Source: Linum tenue (lineage: Eukaryota; Streptophyta; Magnoliopsida; Malpighiales; Linaceae). From it: a stretch of 64,000 nt of DNA. The stretch's first letter is position 1; every line of letters begins with the position of its first letter. Shown one piece after another: positions 11,749 through 22,659 of this stretch. The position numbers and the translations under genes are program-made. Location: the NCBI GenBank assembly GCA_946122785.1, contig CAMGYJ010000010.1, forward strand, positions 26,019,608 through 26,083,607. The letters are read 5' to 3'. The notes beneath the pieces are model-generated. The model did not search any database. It was given only the letters and a program-made list of their open reading frames with translations, and had not been told where the DNA came from.

Positions 11749-14700
11749 TCATGGCCCCTGAAGAGCAGGCGAGGCTTCACATCCACCGCCGCACGTGCCA
11801 ACTGCGGTGGCTTTTTCCTTCATGTTGACGTTGGTGGTTGTATTTTGTATGGTACTGTGTTCACGATACCATTCCGGCAGAGGGATGGAAGACGGGAAGT
11901 TGGTGAGCAGGCTCAGCAAGTCATCGTCCATTGAACTCATCTCCTCCGCCGTCGCCGTCACCGTCTCCTCCTTCGCCGGCTCCATTACTGTAACGGATAT
12001 AATAATTGCTCAAAATAGTTATTTCTTGTGTTAAAAGACGTAAAACATTTCAACAAAGAGCAATTCTACTCTGCTTTAAGATATTGACCGCTATTTAGTG
12101 GTGGACACGTGGGTGGTTAATCCACCTATTAATATTTGAACCACCCGTAAATAGTCCGACCCGTAAGTAGTGGGTGATTGATGTGGGTGGATTGCGGATT
12201 GATAAATCTATCACCCGCATTTATGTGGGTGGGTGGATTGTTGGTCACCTGAATGACCCACATGATTATTAATTGTATCAAAATCACAAAATGCGTAGGT
12301 TTAATCTACACAATAATTGGTTGATAGAGTACTAAAATCTTGATGCAAATACTACATGGATTCACTTGAGTCAAAGTGAGAAGTGTAAATTGATAGTCTT
12401 ACAAATTTGCTATGAACTTATTATAAATATTAGTCAAATTTCTTAATGACTAGTTGAAAAATTGCTTTTGCGGGTTAACCCACGACCCAACCGCACCCAT
12501 TTGCCACCCACTCAACCGGGCCCACAGAAGAATGTGGATGGATTGTGGGTCACAATTTGAGGACAAAATCCACCCAACCCGTGCCTATTGCCCACCCCTA
12601 CCGCTATTAGTGTTTGGAGGTACAAATTAAAATTAGAACCATAATGTTAAAAATAATAAATTCAGGTTATACCATAAGCAAATTTATACTTTTATATTTC
12701 AATTTACACCATAATTAAAATTTACGAATTCAGATTGTACTACAAAAAATATGTAAAATAGTTTACGTACAACCTGAAATTGTACTATAAGTATAACATT
12801 AAAAATACAACTGGAAAAAAAATTGTAATTAAAATGCCCAAAACTAAAACACGAACATGAAAATAAAGTGTTAGTTTGCTTACCGATTGAAGAGTGCGCA
12901 AAGAGCAAATTATCCCCGCCGCCTTCACATGACGCCTGCTGCTCGCCATTGCTTGCTCCCCAAAACGATGCCGCTGTACATTTACGTTTAGCAACAGCGG
13001 CGGCAGCATCGAAGTTCCCTTCCTCCTCCGCCGCCGTGGAGCTAATTGCACCGATGTCCATCTCATCCGCCTTCCTCTTCCGACATATAACCTTGCTCTC
13101 CATCAGCAGCGCGTCCAACAGCCCGCTGTTGTTGTTCTCCATCACCGTGAGGGTATCTTGGTCATTTCCTTTTGTCACCCCGGCGGCAGTATTATTGTCA
13201 CTATTGCTGTTGCCATTGTCAGATCCCTCAGCCACCACGCAAACCCCTCCTCCGCCGCCTCCGGTGGCGTTCGACGACGCCGAGCGCGGCGGGGTTTGGA
13301 GTGAAGGAAGCTCCGAAGCCGACGCAAAGCTGAAGGACTCCAGCTGCTGGTCGGCGTCGTAGTCTCCCATGATTAAGGAAGTGAAACTCACGAAGTTGCT
13401 CGGCATGTTCTCTCCTCCTCCTCCTCCGGTGACCGGCGGAGGGGCGAATGTGGAAACGAGAGGGGAGAATGAGAGAGGAGCGAAAACGGCGCCGTTTTGG
13501 GCGTTGAGGTATTGGTACTGGTGGTGATGAGGAGTAGTGTTGTTGCCATAGAAGGCGGAGGAAGGGAGGTTGGTGTTATTACTACTGTGACCTTTGAAAC
13601 AACCAGCGGCCGGCGTCGGCGAGAAATCAGGGAGGCCGTCGGCGGAGAGGGAGAAGCATGATGAGGTGTAATCTGGTGCCTTGCGAAATACGGAGAAGAG
13701 AGACGACGATTTGTTGTTGTTGTGGTCGGTAAGATTGTTCTGTTCATGGCGTTGGATGTGATGAAACGCTGCCGCTTGGTCTTGGAATTCTGTAGGGTAG
13801 ACCGGCAGCCCAGCTCGTTGCCTTCTTTTCATTCTCGTATTCCAGTAGTTCTTTATCTCGTTGTCCGTTCTTCCGGGCAACTGCTATTGCAAAGTAATAA
13901 GCAAATATCCAGAGTTTATGAGACTTTAAAATGCTTTTAGGTAATTTTAGACGATACCTTCAAAAATTATATATATTATAAAAAAAATTAAACCCCAATT
14001 GAAAATTAACTTGAATTTTAAAATTATATATATAGATAACACATGTCGGTAAGAAGTTGAAGACCAATAAATAAGTAGTTAAGATACTTCAATCTACTCA
14101 GATATGACTTTTATATCGCTGCAGTATAAAGTATCTGACGAAAACTCAAATGATTCATGATTCACGGAAAGAGCAAATGAAAGTTAAATAGCTTTAAATA
14201 CAATTTGTTGGTCTCTCCAGTAGTCAGTAGCGCAAAATTAAAATGTTTATGACGACAGAAAATAGACCGAGCTAGCAATAAACCATTAAAATATTTAAAA
14301 TAACATAATTGAAAGTATATTCCCAAAATGTGAATGTAACATCAAACTACAAGTCTCTTTTACCCCATGAAATTCGAGAATTCGCCATAACCTATTTTTT
14401 TTTTTTTTTTTTTTTGATGGGACGCCATAACCTAATTGAATGATATATAGATGGATGAAATGAAGAACACCAAAAATGAATATGTGTTAGATAATAGATA
14501 TAGAAGAGAGACTCGCCTGAGTGGCCATGCGAGCCCATTTGTTGCCGTACTTGGCATGCAGCTCGATGATGACGCGCTCCTCCTCCGGCGTGAACGCTCC
14601 TTTCTTCAGATTGGGCCGCAGGTGGTTGGCCCACCGGAGCCGGCAGCTCTTCCCGCACCGCAGCAGCCCACAATTCTTCTGCACCGAGTTCCAGTTCCCT

Positions 14701-14981
14701 TCCCCGTGCTTCTTCACGTACTCCATCAGAATCGCGTCCTCCGCCGCCGTCCACGGCCCCTTCTTCAACCCCTGCTGCACCGCCACGCTGCCGCCCTTTC
14801 TCTGTCCCACTCCGCCGCCGGCTGACATCATCATCGCCATTCCCGTCCCCGCACCTTGATGATCGAGCCCTCTCTCGACGATGTCGTTTCGCATCATTTT
14901 TTTGTTGTTGTTGTTGTTGTTTCCTCTCCGATTTCTCTCTAGCCTCTCTTCCTCTCCTCGTCGACGACCACCACCCGCCAA
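11749..14981 (-). CDS. GAMYB-like R2R3-MYB transcription factor (subgroup 18 type)
   Basis: Nuclear DNA-binding regulator; family members act in gibberellin response, anther and pollen tube development. Coding exons on the minus strand are 14981-14517, 13880-12884 and 11987-11749: 465+997+239 = 1701 nt, giving 566 residues in one frame. R2 (about 71-121) contains [15 protein letters not shown] and [16 protein letters not shown]3 (about 123-173) contains [10 protein letters not shown] and [26 protein letters not shown] followed by GAFTPEEE, then GLPVYP, marks the GAMYB/MYB33/MYB101 group. The middle is Asn/Ser/Gly rich; the C terminus [17 protein letters not shown] fits the same group. Intron 1 starts with GC; intron 2 holds a hAT MITE. 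A miR159-like site lies in exon 2. The first ATG was taken; starts at internal Met 29, 30 or 48 are possible and leave the MYB domain intact. It could be the MYB97/101/120 or MYB33/65 type. Confidence 0.92.
12096..12600. mobile_element. hAT-type MITE in MYB intron 2, exact 8-bp TSD
   Basis: Ends are TAGTGGTGGACAC and, inverted, TAGGGGTGGGCAA. CCGCTATT flanks it at 12088-12095 and 12601-12608. The subterminal DNA repeats GGGTGGRT and ACCCACCC words. There is no coding sequence. It makes up more than half of the 895-bp intron. Confidence 0.85.
12640..12840. repeat. Remnant related to the 15.9-kb MITE
   Basis: Intron DNA with repeated forms of TTGTACTAYAA and ACAACCTGAAATTGTAC. It resembles the repeats inside the MITE at 15921-16194 but has no clear ends. 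Confidence 0.4.
13295..13315 (-). promoter_or_regulatory. miR159/miR319-type target site in the MYB mRNA
   Basis: The mRNA reads CGGAGCUUCCUUCACUCCAA followed by A, encoding ELPSLQT. Against the well-known miR159 sequence it has about two mismatches and two G-U pairs, with full pairing over the seed and the cleavage centre. This is the usual position and coding context of the site in GAMYB genes, so post-transcriptional repression by miR159 is expected. Confidence 0.85.
14511..14522 (-). other. GC donor splice site of MYB intron 1
   Basis: On the minus strand exon 1 ends ACTCAG and the intron begins GCGAGT. The acceptor GCAATAGCAG precedes TTGCCCGG at 13880. Joining at CAG/TTG is phase 0 and restores the invariant [12 protein letters not shown] of the R3 repeat. 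No GT donor nearby does this. Intron 1 is 636 bp. Confidence 0.8.
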
Positions 14982-15830
14982 ATTAATGTAAATATATATA
15001 TTACGGGCAGAGCTTTAAATTCTTGTTTTAATTTTTATGGAAAAAAACGTCTGCAAAAACAAAAAAAAAATGATCTTTTGTGGGTTCTTCTCTCCTCTCT
15101 CAAATCGAAGAGTAATTATTGTGGGGTGACACAAAAAAAAGTTTGAAAGAGAGGAGAGAATGGGTGGTAAAAAAAGAGAGAAAAAATTTCTTTTTTACTC
15201 TCTTTTTTGTTTTCCTTAAGACTATATTTTTTCTTTCTTTCAAGTTTTTTTTTTTTTGAAAGCTTTCTTTCAAGTTTTGATTCTTGGGGAACCCTTAATA
15301 GAGAGGGGAATTTGGAGAAGGGAAGGGACAAGAGTGGGATAAGTAATTATTATTAATTAATTAAGATGGGTTTTGGAAGGGAAGGCAGAAAGAGAAGAAT
15401 GGGGGAAAACTGGGGATTTTTTGTTTGTTTTGTGAGCTAATTAAAGGGTTTAAGGGATGATAATGGTGATTAGGGGAGGACGGAGGACGATGAAAATTGA
15501 AAAAGAGAAGAAGACAGATTAAGGAGTGGTGCGAGCTTTGTTTTCGGTCCCGTTTTGCATGGAAATTTTGATGAGTTTTGTTTTGGTTTTTTGCTTTCTC
15601 CTTTCTTGATAATACATATCTATATAATATTTTACGCGTTTTGTTATTCTAAATAATCCACCTCCTTTTTTTAGTATTGTTAAGATTATAATAATAATTA
15701 GGGCTCATGATCACGCACCAGTTCTCCATTTTGATATGGGATGATCACAAGGCGGGGAACAACTATGTTGCATGAATGCATGACACCTAAATTTAGGATG
15801 GTTTCCTGTAAAAATAATTAATTAGGTTGC
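14982..15830 (-). promoter_or_regulatory. Upstream region of the MYB gene
   Basis: Contains long pyrimidine tracts on the mRNA strand (GA-rich on plus, about 15120-15330), typical of plant 5' UTRs and core promoters. Runs of T and A and an AT-rich start (14990-15002) adjoin the ATG. I cannot fix a TATA box or start site. Confidence 0.4.
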
Positions 15831-15920
15831 TTTTCATAAGTGTATACTATTACTAGTCCATTTTTTAAAATCCAAAATTTTATTTCTTGTCATTGCCAAT
15901 TAGGGAGCACTTCTACTATG

Positions 15921-16194
15921 CTATATAGCATTGGTGCTTTAATGTACAACTCAAAGTTGTACCATAACATTAAATGTATAAGTTTAGGTTGTACCATAAA
16001 TCAATTTGTACTATTATGTTATGGTAGAACTTTACAACTTGAAGTTGTACCATCACATAAAGGTACAGTTCAAGTTGTACCATAAAAGAATTTGTACAAA
16101 AAGTATACGTACAATCTGAAGTTGTACCATAACGTAAATGTACAATTTTAAGTTGTACCGTAAAGACAAAACGTATAGCACCAATACTATATAT
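15921..16194. mobile_element. MITE with internal AGTTGTACCATAA repeats
   Basis: Imperfect terminal inverted repeats CTATATAGCATTGGTGCT and ATATATAGTATTGGTGCT. The inside has about six copies of a word close to AGTTGTACCATAA, several paired with ACAACTT to form short hairpins. No coding sequence and no clear target duplication. Confidence 0.6.
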
Positions 16195-16199
16195 CATTG

Positions 16200-18151
16200 T
16201 AAAATTTCTCGCCAATTAGGACTTTCATTTGGCTTTAGCTTGGTGTTTGAGCAATCTGAATGTGTTTAATTCGTCTATGTATCTTTATTTACATTCTTTT
16301 AATTAAGGAAGGATAGCGAGGACAATTAAGATTCGCTCCGTCGTATGTATGATATGATGAATAAAATCCGACTCATAGTAGAGCAGGATGGGTTGTGCCC
16401 CGAACACGCAAATAGGACATTATAAGATTTGGTACAGCTAGTGCCCTAACCTATAAATTACAATAAAAATATTATCATTATGTTATTATTCTAGCTTATT
16501 AGATTTTTGTAAAAAGGTCACTGATTTATTAGGTTTTTAGTCTTATGACTGCCTTTATACATGTTGGAAGAGATGATCTTAGCATATTGATAACTAATAA
16601 ATTATACATGTTTTCATATTTTTAATGTCTTTTGCTAGGTCATGTAGTTATATTTCTATGTTTTGCCAGTTTTATACTTGGTTTATTGTATTAGTGTGTT
16701 TCGGGTCATTTCAACTAAATTCAACGATATTTGTACATGAAATGCACTTAGGAATTGGGAATTAAGTTCAAGATGTTTTTAAGTTTTTTTGTATGTATTT
16801 GAAGTCAAACTTACGAGCTCAACTGCCCTAACATACGATCATGTTGGTGTGCGTGCTCGGGACGTGAGCAACCTCGAAGAATTAAAGAACGAAGCAAAGA
16901 AAATAGCTGCCAACTTGGTAGGTTTGTCAACTGATTATTTGAAATCAAGACTATTTGATAATCCTTGTTAATTTTGTTTCATTGTTGAACACATTTAATA
17001 TAATTTCTGAATTCGCCACTGGCTGCCAAGTTTCCAAGGAACCTACGTGGCCACTAAAACCTCACTCAACATGATTATTTTATATTTTACTAAAAAGAAT
17101 TCTTCCCTCTCTCTCTACCTTTCCTATTCTCTCCCCTCTCACTTGATTTCAAAAGTAGATATGTGATGAGCTACCGTCGGCCTCCACTTTGAGACCGACG
17201 ATAGCTCTTAACCTCTCTTTTACGTTCCTTTTTTATTTTTCAATGCTTTCCTTTCCATTCCATTTCATTACTGTCCTCTGTTTATTTGTTTTTTTTCCTG
17301 GTTCTTTTTCCTTTCAGTCTCACGCCTTTAGTGTTGCTTCCCCTGTTTTTTGTCTTGACCTTTCGGCTCTTCCTCCATCTTTGTGATGATGCTCTTCTGA
17401 CCTCCCTCATAAAGATGCTTTTGCTCCCCACCAGATCGCAGATCTGTGTGGATAATTTTCCCTGGTGTTTGAGGGAGTCGGGTTCTTCGGTTCGCTTGCT
17501 CCCCTCTGATGCTCCATCTACCTTTACATGTTTCATCCATAAATGGGGATGATTCGGAGATGCTAGGACCATGGCTGTCTTGAATGAAGATTTAGGGGGC
17601 TTGTGAGCAGGGACGACTATGTTGAGATTGGATCCAGTCAAGGGCTCAGATTGGCGATGATTTGGGTGCCTCTACTCTGTCCAAAGTCTGGGTTTGCGCT
17701 TCGTTTTACTTGTTTGTACAGGTGAAGCTCGGAGCTCTCTTTGAGATTGGTTCTCTCCATCGAGGTTTCAGCTCTCCCTTTTGTCAGCATGTTAGCGGTC
17801 TTGTGGAGTCGGTGCTGTTTGAAGCTTTGGTCTCCTTCCTCTGGTGTTCCCGGTCGTTTGTCAACGTGAAGACAAAAAGGAGGTTGGCGGTGCGTTCTCG
17901 GTGGTGGGGATGCTTTCGGCTGCCATTCCCTCAGTGATCGGGCCAACGGTTGTAGGGTTACTAGGGTTGGGCCTGTCCAAGTGTCTTGGGCCGAGGTTTT
18001 GGGTTTTGCATGCCTGGGGACTTGTTGTTCCACTTTAGTTTCAACCCTATTTCTGTTGGTTTTTTTGTCCTTCCTTTCAATGTTGTTAACTCTGTACACC
18101 GTGTTTCGTTATTAATGAAACGACCATTCAACGCCTTATAGATATTTGGCA
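16200..18151. other. No recognised gene; possible retroelement tail
   Basis: A 60-codon frame at 16789-16971 has no recognised relatives. A hairpin lies at 17168-17207 (GAGCTACCGTCGG against CCGACGATAGCTC, one mismatch). From 17.2 to 18.1 kb there is balanced-composition DNA with overlapping frames on both strands and no convincing domain. It ends in GTTTCGTTATTAATGAAACG (18104-18123), the style of a plant retroposon tail. Confidence 0.3.
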
Positions 18152-18204
18152 AAGAATTTTGGCAAAATACACTCGGATAGCCATAACTATACACTTATTT
18201 ACAA

Positions 18205-18755
18205 GGGTTAATACCTTAGTTTGGCCTGAACTATACACATACTTTCTACTTTGGCCCGTGGTATTGAAAATTGCTATTATGGCCTCAACTATGTAGCAAA
18301 CTTCCTCATTTGGCCTGGAGGCGGGTTTGACCGTCAAATTAGACGGTCAACCCTGTTGACCGTTAGTCAATGTCCACCTCACCTGCCACGTCAGCTTTGA
18401 GGACATAAAAAATTATTATTTTTATTTCTGAATTTAGTTTTCTTTCGATTAATAAAAATAATAAATAAAAAAATTAATTAAAAGAACGAAAAAGGGCCCA
18501 TTTTTAGCAAATGACAAGAAAACAAAATTCAGAAATAAAAAAATATATTTTTTATGTCCTCAAAGCTGACATGGCAGGTGAGGTGGGCATTGACTAACGG
18601 TCAACAAGTTTGACCATCTGATTTAACGGTCAAACCTGCCTCCAGACCAAATGAGGAAGTTTGCTACATAGTTCAGGCCAGAATAGCAATTTCCAATACC
18701 ACGGGCCAAAGTAGAAAATATATTTATAGTTCAGGCCAAACTAAGGTATTAACCC
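18205..18755. mobile_element. Foldback MULE-MITE, exact 9-bp TSD
   Basis: Ends GGGTTAATACCTTAGTTTGG in inverted orientation; TATTTACAA at 18196-18204 and 18756-18764. The two halves are inverted copies over roughly 230 bp each, including words such as TTTGACCGTCAAATTAGACG. A transcript would form a long hairpin. Confidence 0.85.
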
Positions 18756-19027
18756 TATTTACAACAATAACCATTTTTTGTAAAATTCACTAAAATGTCT
18801 ATTCCGTCAATAACTATAACAACAGCATTATAAGTTCTGAATAGACTTACGATTTTTCATTAACTTACATGAATTTTAATTAAATTAAAAGGGTAAAAAG
18901 AAAGGAAAGTAACCATCTCTCCCACCTTTTCCATCTTCCTGCAACACTCCTTAGTGGCTGAGTCCCCTTCCATCATCCTGCCATCGTGAACCCTCCCCAA
19001 ACCCCTTTCAGATCGTCGATGTTTAAT

Positions 19028-19663
19028 GGGTTAATACTTTATTTTGGTCTGAATTATGACCATATAATTAATTTTGGCCTGTGGTTACAAAAATTAACAT
19101 CATGGTCTCAACTATGCAGCATATAAAGTCAATTGGTCTGACACGTGGTTTGACCGTCAATTTGGACAGCCAACATCGTTGACCGTTAGTCAACACGCCA
19201 TGTCATTGCCTCATCACCCTAAAAATCATTAAAAAAATTCAAATTCAAATTATTTTTCTAATTTCTATTATTTATCATTTTTCAATTAACGTAAAAATAA
19301 AATTTAAAAACTTTAAAAAACTTTGATTATTTTTGGTTAATTTATAAAATGTTATCATTTTCAAAAAATAAAAAAATAAAATTTATTTTTAAATTTTTTG
19401 GTTAATTTGATAATGATAAATAATAGAAATTAGAAAAATAATTTAAATTTGAATATTTTAAATAATTTTTGGGTTGACGAGGCAATGACATGACGTGTTG
19501 ACTAACGGTCAATGTTGTTGACCGTCCAAATTGACGGTCAAGCCATGTGTCTGACCAATTGAGTCTATATGTTGCATAGTCGATGCCAGAATGTTAATTT
19601 CTGAAATCACGAGCGAAAGTTGATTATATGGTCATAGTTTTGGCCAAAATAAGGTATTAACCC
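19028..19663. mobile_element. Second foldback MULE-MITE of the same family, exact 9-bp TSD
   Basis: Ends GGGTTAATAC; ATGTTTAAT at 19019-19027 and 19664-19672. It has the same architecture as 18205-18755 (inverted arms with GACCGTCAATTTGGAC-like words), but the centre is AT-rich and diverged. Confidence 0.85.
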
Positions 19664-20373
19664 ATGTTTAATTTCCAATATTGCTCTGCAATATGAACAG
19701 GTCCGAGCCAAGAAGCTCCGAGCCGATGCACGACTGTTCGCGAATGTTGGAGAAGTTGGCGAATTGACAAGTTCAGGAGATCCACCATCGGGGAGGAGGG
19801 AGAGGAAAAGCTTTTAACGAGTTCGGAGGTAGTAAGCGGCGAGGCGATTTTTCAGCTCCCATTACCCAAACTCAAATCACATTACGCGATTACGATTGGC
19901 ATATTAGGGATTTCTAGGCATAACGATTAGGGTTCATAGATTGGGAATTTCAAAATCCACCACCCACAAGGCCTTTCAAATGGCCACCCATCGCCGTTGA
20001 TTGGCACCGTCTCATTCTTCTTCTTACCGGCTGTGAAAGGATGTCATGATATTGTCGCAAATCTGACCGGCAACATCGATCTCCACCTCTGGGTTTTGTT
20101 CATCGTTGGGTCGGGGTTGGGAATCAGAGCTTCTCGCAGACTGGGATGTGTTCATTATCGTCAACAATGGTGGTTGGGCTTTGTGGCAGCGGGATCGACG
20201 ACGATGGAAACAAGAGCAGTCTCGCCGCTTGAGGAGGAAGGAGCTCTGGCATTCCACTGTCGGTGCTAAGCAATTGTCCGAGTGGGTACTTGGCAATTTC
20301 GATTGAGACGACAAACATGAGCAGGGAAATTACATTTCGCCTGACATCGGCGCGAGGCGGTGGAGCTGGGGCG

Positions 20374-21533
20374 TAGGGCTGTCATTTCGGTTTCCGGTTA
20401 GCGGCTAACCGGCCGGTCTAACCGTTAACCGAGGGTTAGCGGCTAACCGGAAACCGAAAAAAATAAGTGGCGGTCGGTTGTCGGAGGTGGTTAGTGGTTA
20501 GGCGGTTATCCGAAAAATCGATACCGGTTAACCGGCTAACCGACGCTAACCGACCGACCTAAACTACGTCGTTTTGCCATCCCTAAAACACCCAAACCCT
20601 AGCAGCCTGGCCTTCGTTCCTCCCTCACATCCATCGCCCAGCCGCCTCCACACATCGCCCAGCCGCCTCCTCAGCAGCGGTGACGACTCCCCTCCCCTGC
20701 GTCCCGCCGCCTCCACACTCCCATCTCGGCCAGCCCGTCGGCGACGACTCCCGCGCGTTCCTCCGCCCTCACCGCCTCGCCTCCACCCTACCATCTCGGC
20801 TGATCCAATCGGCAGTACCCCAGGTGGAGAGATCGGAAGGGTTGTAGAGGACGGCGTCGGAGGTGAGGAGGGAGAGGTGCTGGGAGGGCGAGTTGAGCAT
20901 GCATGGCGGTCTCGAGCCGCTGGGCGATGTGGCGGAGGTCGGATGAGCGGACCTTGTACCCGGCTCTGGCGAGGAGGCCGTCGATTTCAGGCGACTTGGA
21001 GATGGTGGTGGTGGTCATGGAGGAGGACGAAGTCGTCGGCGGGTTGGCGATTGGAATCGCGGCGGTCTCGTATGGCACCATGGTGAATAATTCCGATTGT
21101 GGGAATTAGGGGTTTTGTTGCTATCCTCTTTCTTCCTGCGATTGGCGATTGGAATTCCGATTGTGGCAAAGGGGGAAGGAGGGAGGAAGTGAGTCGGTAA
21201 ACAAGTGGGAATTAAAAGAGAAAGCTGGGTAAAGGATTCTTTTTCTAATTAGTGGGGTTTTTTTTATAATTTTATTAATTTAGTTTTTTTCTCCCTGCTG
21301 GTCGGTCGGTTACTGATCGGTTATCGTTTGGTTTTAGGTGTTAGCCGAATCGGCCTTCGTTTTTCGGTCGCTCCGGTTAAACCGCGTCAAAACCGAAAAC
21401 CGGCCGGTCGGTCGACGGATAACCGAGGCTGGAGGACGGTCGGTTGGCGGCAGCAGTTGGTCGTATCTCGTTTTAACCGATAACCGAGATTTCAGTTTTC
21501 GATTAAACCGAAACCGACCGGTTGCCAGCCCTA
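20374..21533. mobile_element. hAT-type element carrying a DELLA gene fragment
   Basis: Ends TAGGGCTGTCATTTCGG and, inverted, TAGGGCTGGCAACCGG. Flanks are CTGGGGCG (20366-20373) and ATGGGGCG (21534-21541), seven of eight matching. Subterminal DNA on both sides is packed with CGGTTAACCGG and TTAGCGGCTAACCGG words. The middle (20570-21180) is GC-rich and gene-like. No transposase. Confidence 0.8.
20788..21081 (-). pseudogene. N-terminal fragment of a DELLA (GRAS) gibberellin repressor
   Basis: Minus strand, starting at the ATG at 21081. After a Ser/Thr-rich lead comes EIDGLLARAGYKVRSSDLRH then IAQRLETAM, which matches DELLA motif I (DELLA...GYKVRSSD...VAQKLE). In the next frame the same strand reads SDAVLYNPSDLSTW, matching motif II (VHYNPSDLS). 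A 4-bp CATG repeat just after the Met codon (ATGCATGCTC, near 20900) explains the frame change. The GRAS domain is absent. In intact DELLA proteins this N-terminal part binds the gibberellin receptor GID1. Here it is a captured, frameshifted piece inside a transposon. Confidence 0.75.
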
Positions 21534-21945
21534 ATGGGGCGGAGGAGGGAGAGCTCGGCGTAGGAGGATAAATAAATTATATATATTTTTTATTTAATAT
21601 TATGATGTGGCAATTATCGTGGCATGACGTGTCCATGTGGGCATGATGCGTTGTCCAAGTAGCAGCCACATCAGCCTAACATCTACTTAAATGACAGAGC
21701 TGTTAACAGTGTTAAAGTATTTGACGGAAATGACTAAATTAGTCAGACAAGTTTTAAAAATTTGGCTATTTTAGTGTATTTTTTAAAAAGTGGTTATGAT
21801 TGTCAAAAAGCTGAAAGTTATGGCTATCCATTTGTATTTTGCCAAGAATTTTTGACCCCACAAGTTTCCCACTTCAACTCAAATCACGACACGACTCACA
21901 GGTTGACTAATAGAATATTAATACACTAGAAGAATGGGTTAATGA

Positions 21946-22649
21946 TAGGGCTGGGCATGCGGGCGAATCATCCGCGGGTTTGGGCCGACCCACCCGCATT
22001 TGACCTAAATTTCGTTAAGTGGGTGGATCTATGGGTGGGTGACGGGTTGCGCTGGGAGCCATCCGCCGGGTGGTGGGTGGGTTGTGGGTGGGTGCGCGGG
22101 TGACCCGCTCAACCCAACAGCGAAGAGATCAAAGTCGGCGGCGCTAGAGAGGGGAGAGTGGAGACGTTAGACATAAACTAGGACTGCTCCTGGAGTTTGA
22201 ACCTCAAATCCAACCTTCCAAATAGCGATCCTCTCTTCTTCCCTTTATTTTTTTTCTCTAATTCTTGTGCCTAGATCACCGCTCTTTCCTTTGTGGAATT
22301 TTTTTCTTAGTTCCTTGCACCTGATAATCATCTCAATCTGTAGAAAACTCTTTCATAATAGAATTTCTATCCAATTTAAGAACCAATTCGACATTTTTCG
22401 CCCTATTTCATCTTCTGGTTTCCCCCGATAACTCTCTTCACCTATTATCATGTCAAGTTGACTCCTTTATATTATATACATTGTGATGTGGGTGAACCCA
22501 CAAACCCACCCGAATCATCCACCATCCGCCCGACCCAACCCGAGACTAAATGTGGGTGGGTGGTGGGTTAAAAATTATCAATCCATTTAAGCGCGGGTGG
22601 GTGCATTTTATGGTCAAAATCCACCCGACCCACCCAATGCCCACCCCTA
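21946..22649. mobile_element. hAT-type element, 8-bp TSD with one mismatch
   Basis: Ends TAGGGCTGGGCATGCGGG and, inverted, TAGGGGTGGGCATTGGG; GTTAATGA at 21938-21945 and GTTAATGC at 22650-22657. Subterminal GGGTGGGT and ACCCACCC word arrays on both sides surround about 350 bp of unrelated AT-rich DNA. No coding sequence. Confidence 0.8.
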
Positions 22650-22659
22650 GTTAATGCTA

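Larger units (their letters stand above)
18161..21843. mobile_element. MULE-type non-autonomous element, exact 9-bp TSD, with three nested insertions
   Basis: Terminal repeats start GGCAAAATACA (left) and GGCAAAATACAAATGG (right, inverted). AAGAATTTT flanks it at 18152-18160 and 21844-21852. The 3683 bp include insertions at 18205-18755, 19028-19663 and 20374-21533. The remaining interior (19673-20365, 21542-21843) has gene-like composition around 19690-20350 but no recognised domain. No transposase. Related copies lie at 24153-25741 and 50828-52105. Confidence 0.85.

Noticed and set aside
17282..18099. Several basic frames of 60-150 codons on both strands
   Set aside because: Overlapping, no recognised domain, no consistent codon pattern; treated as retroelement-like non-coding DNA.
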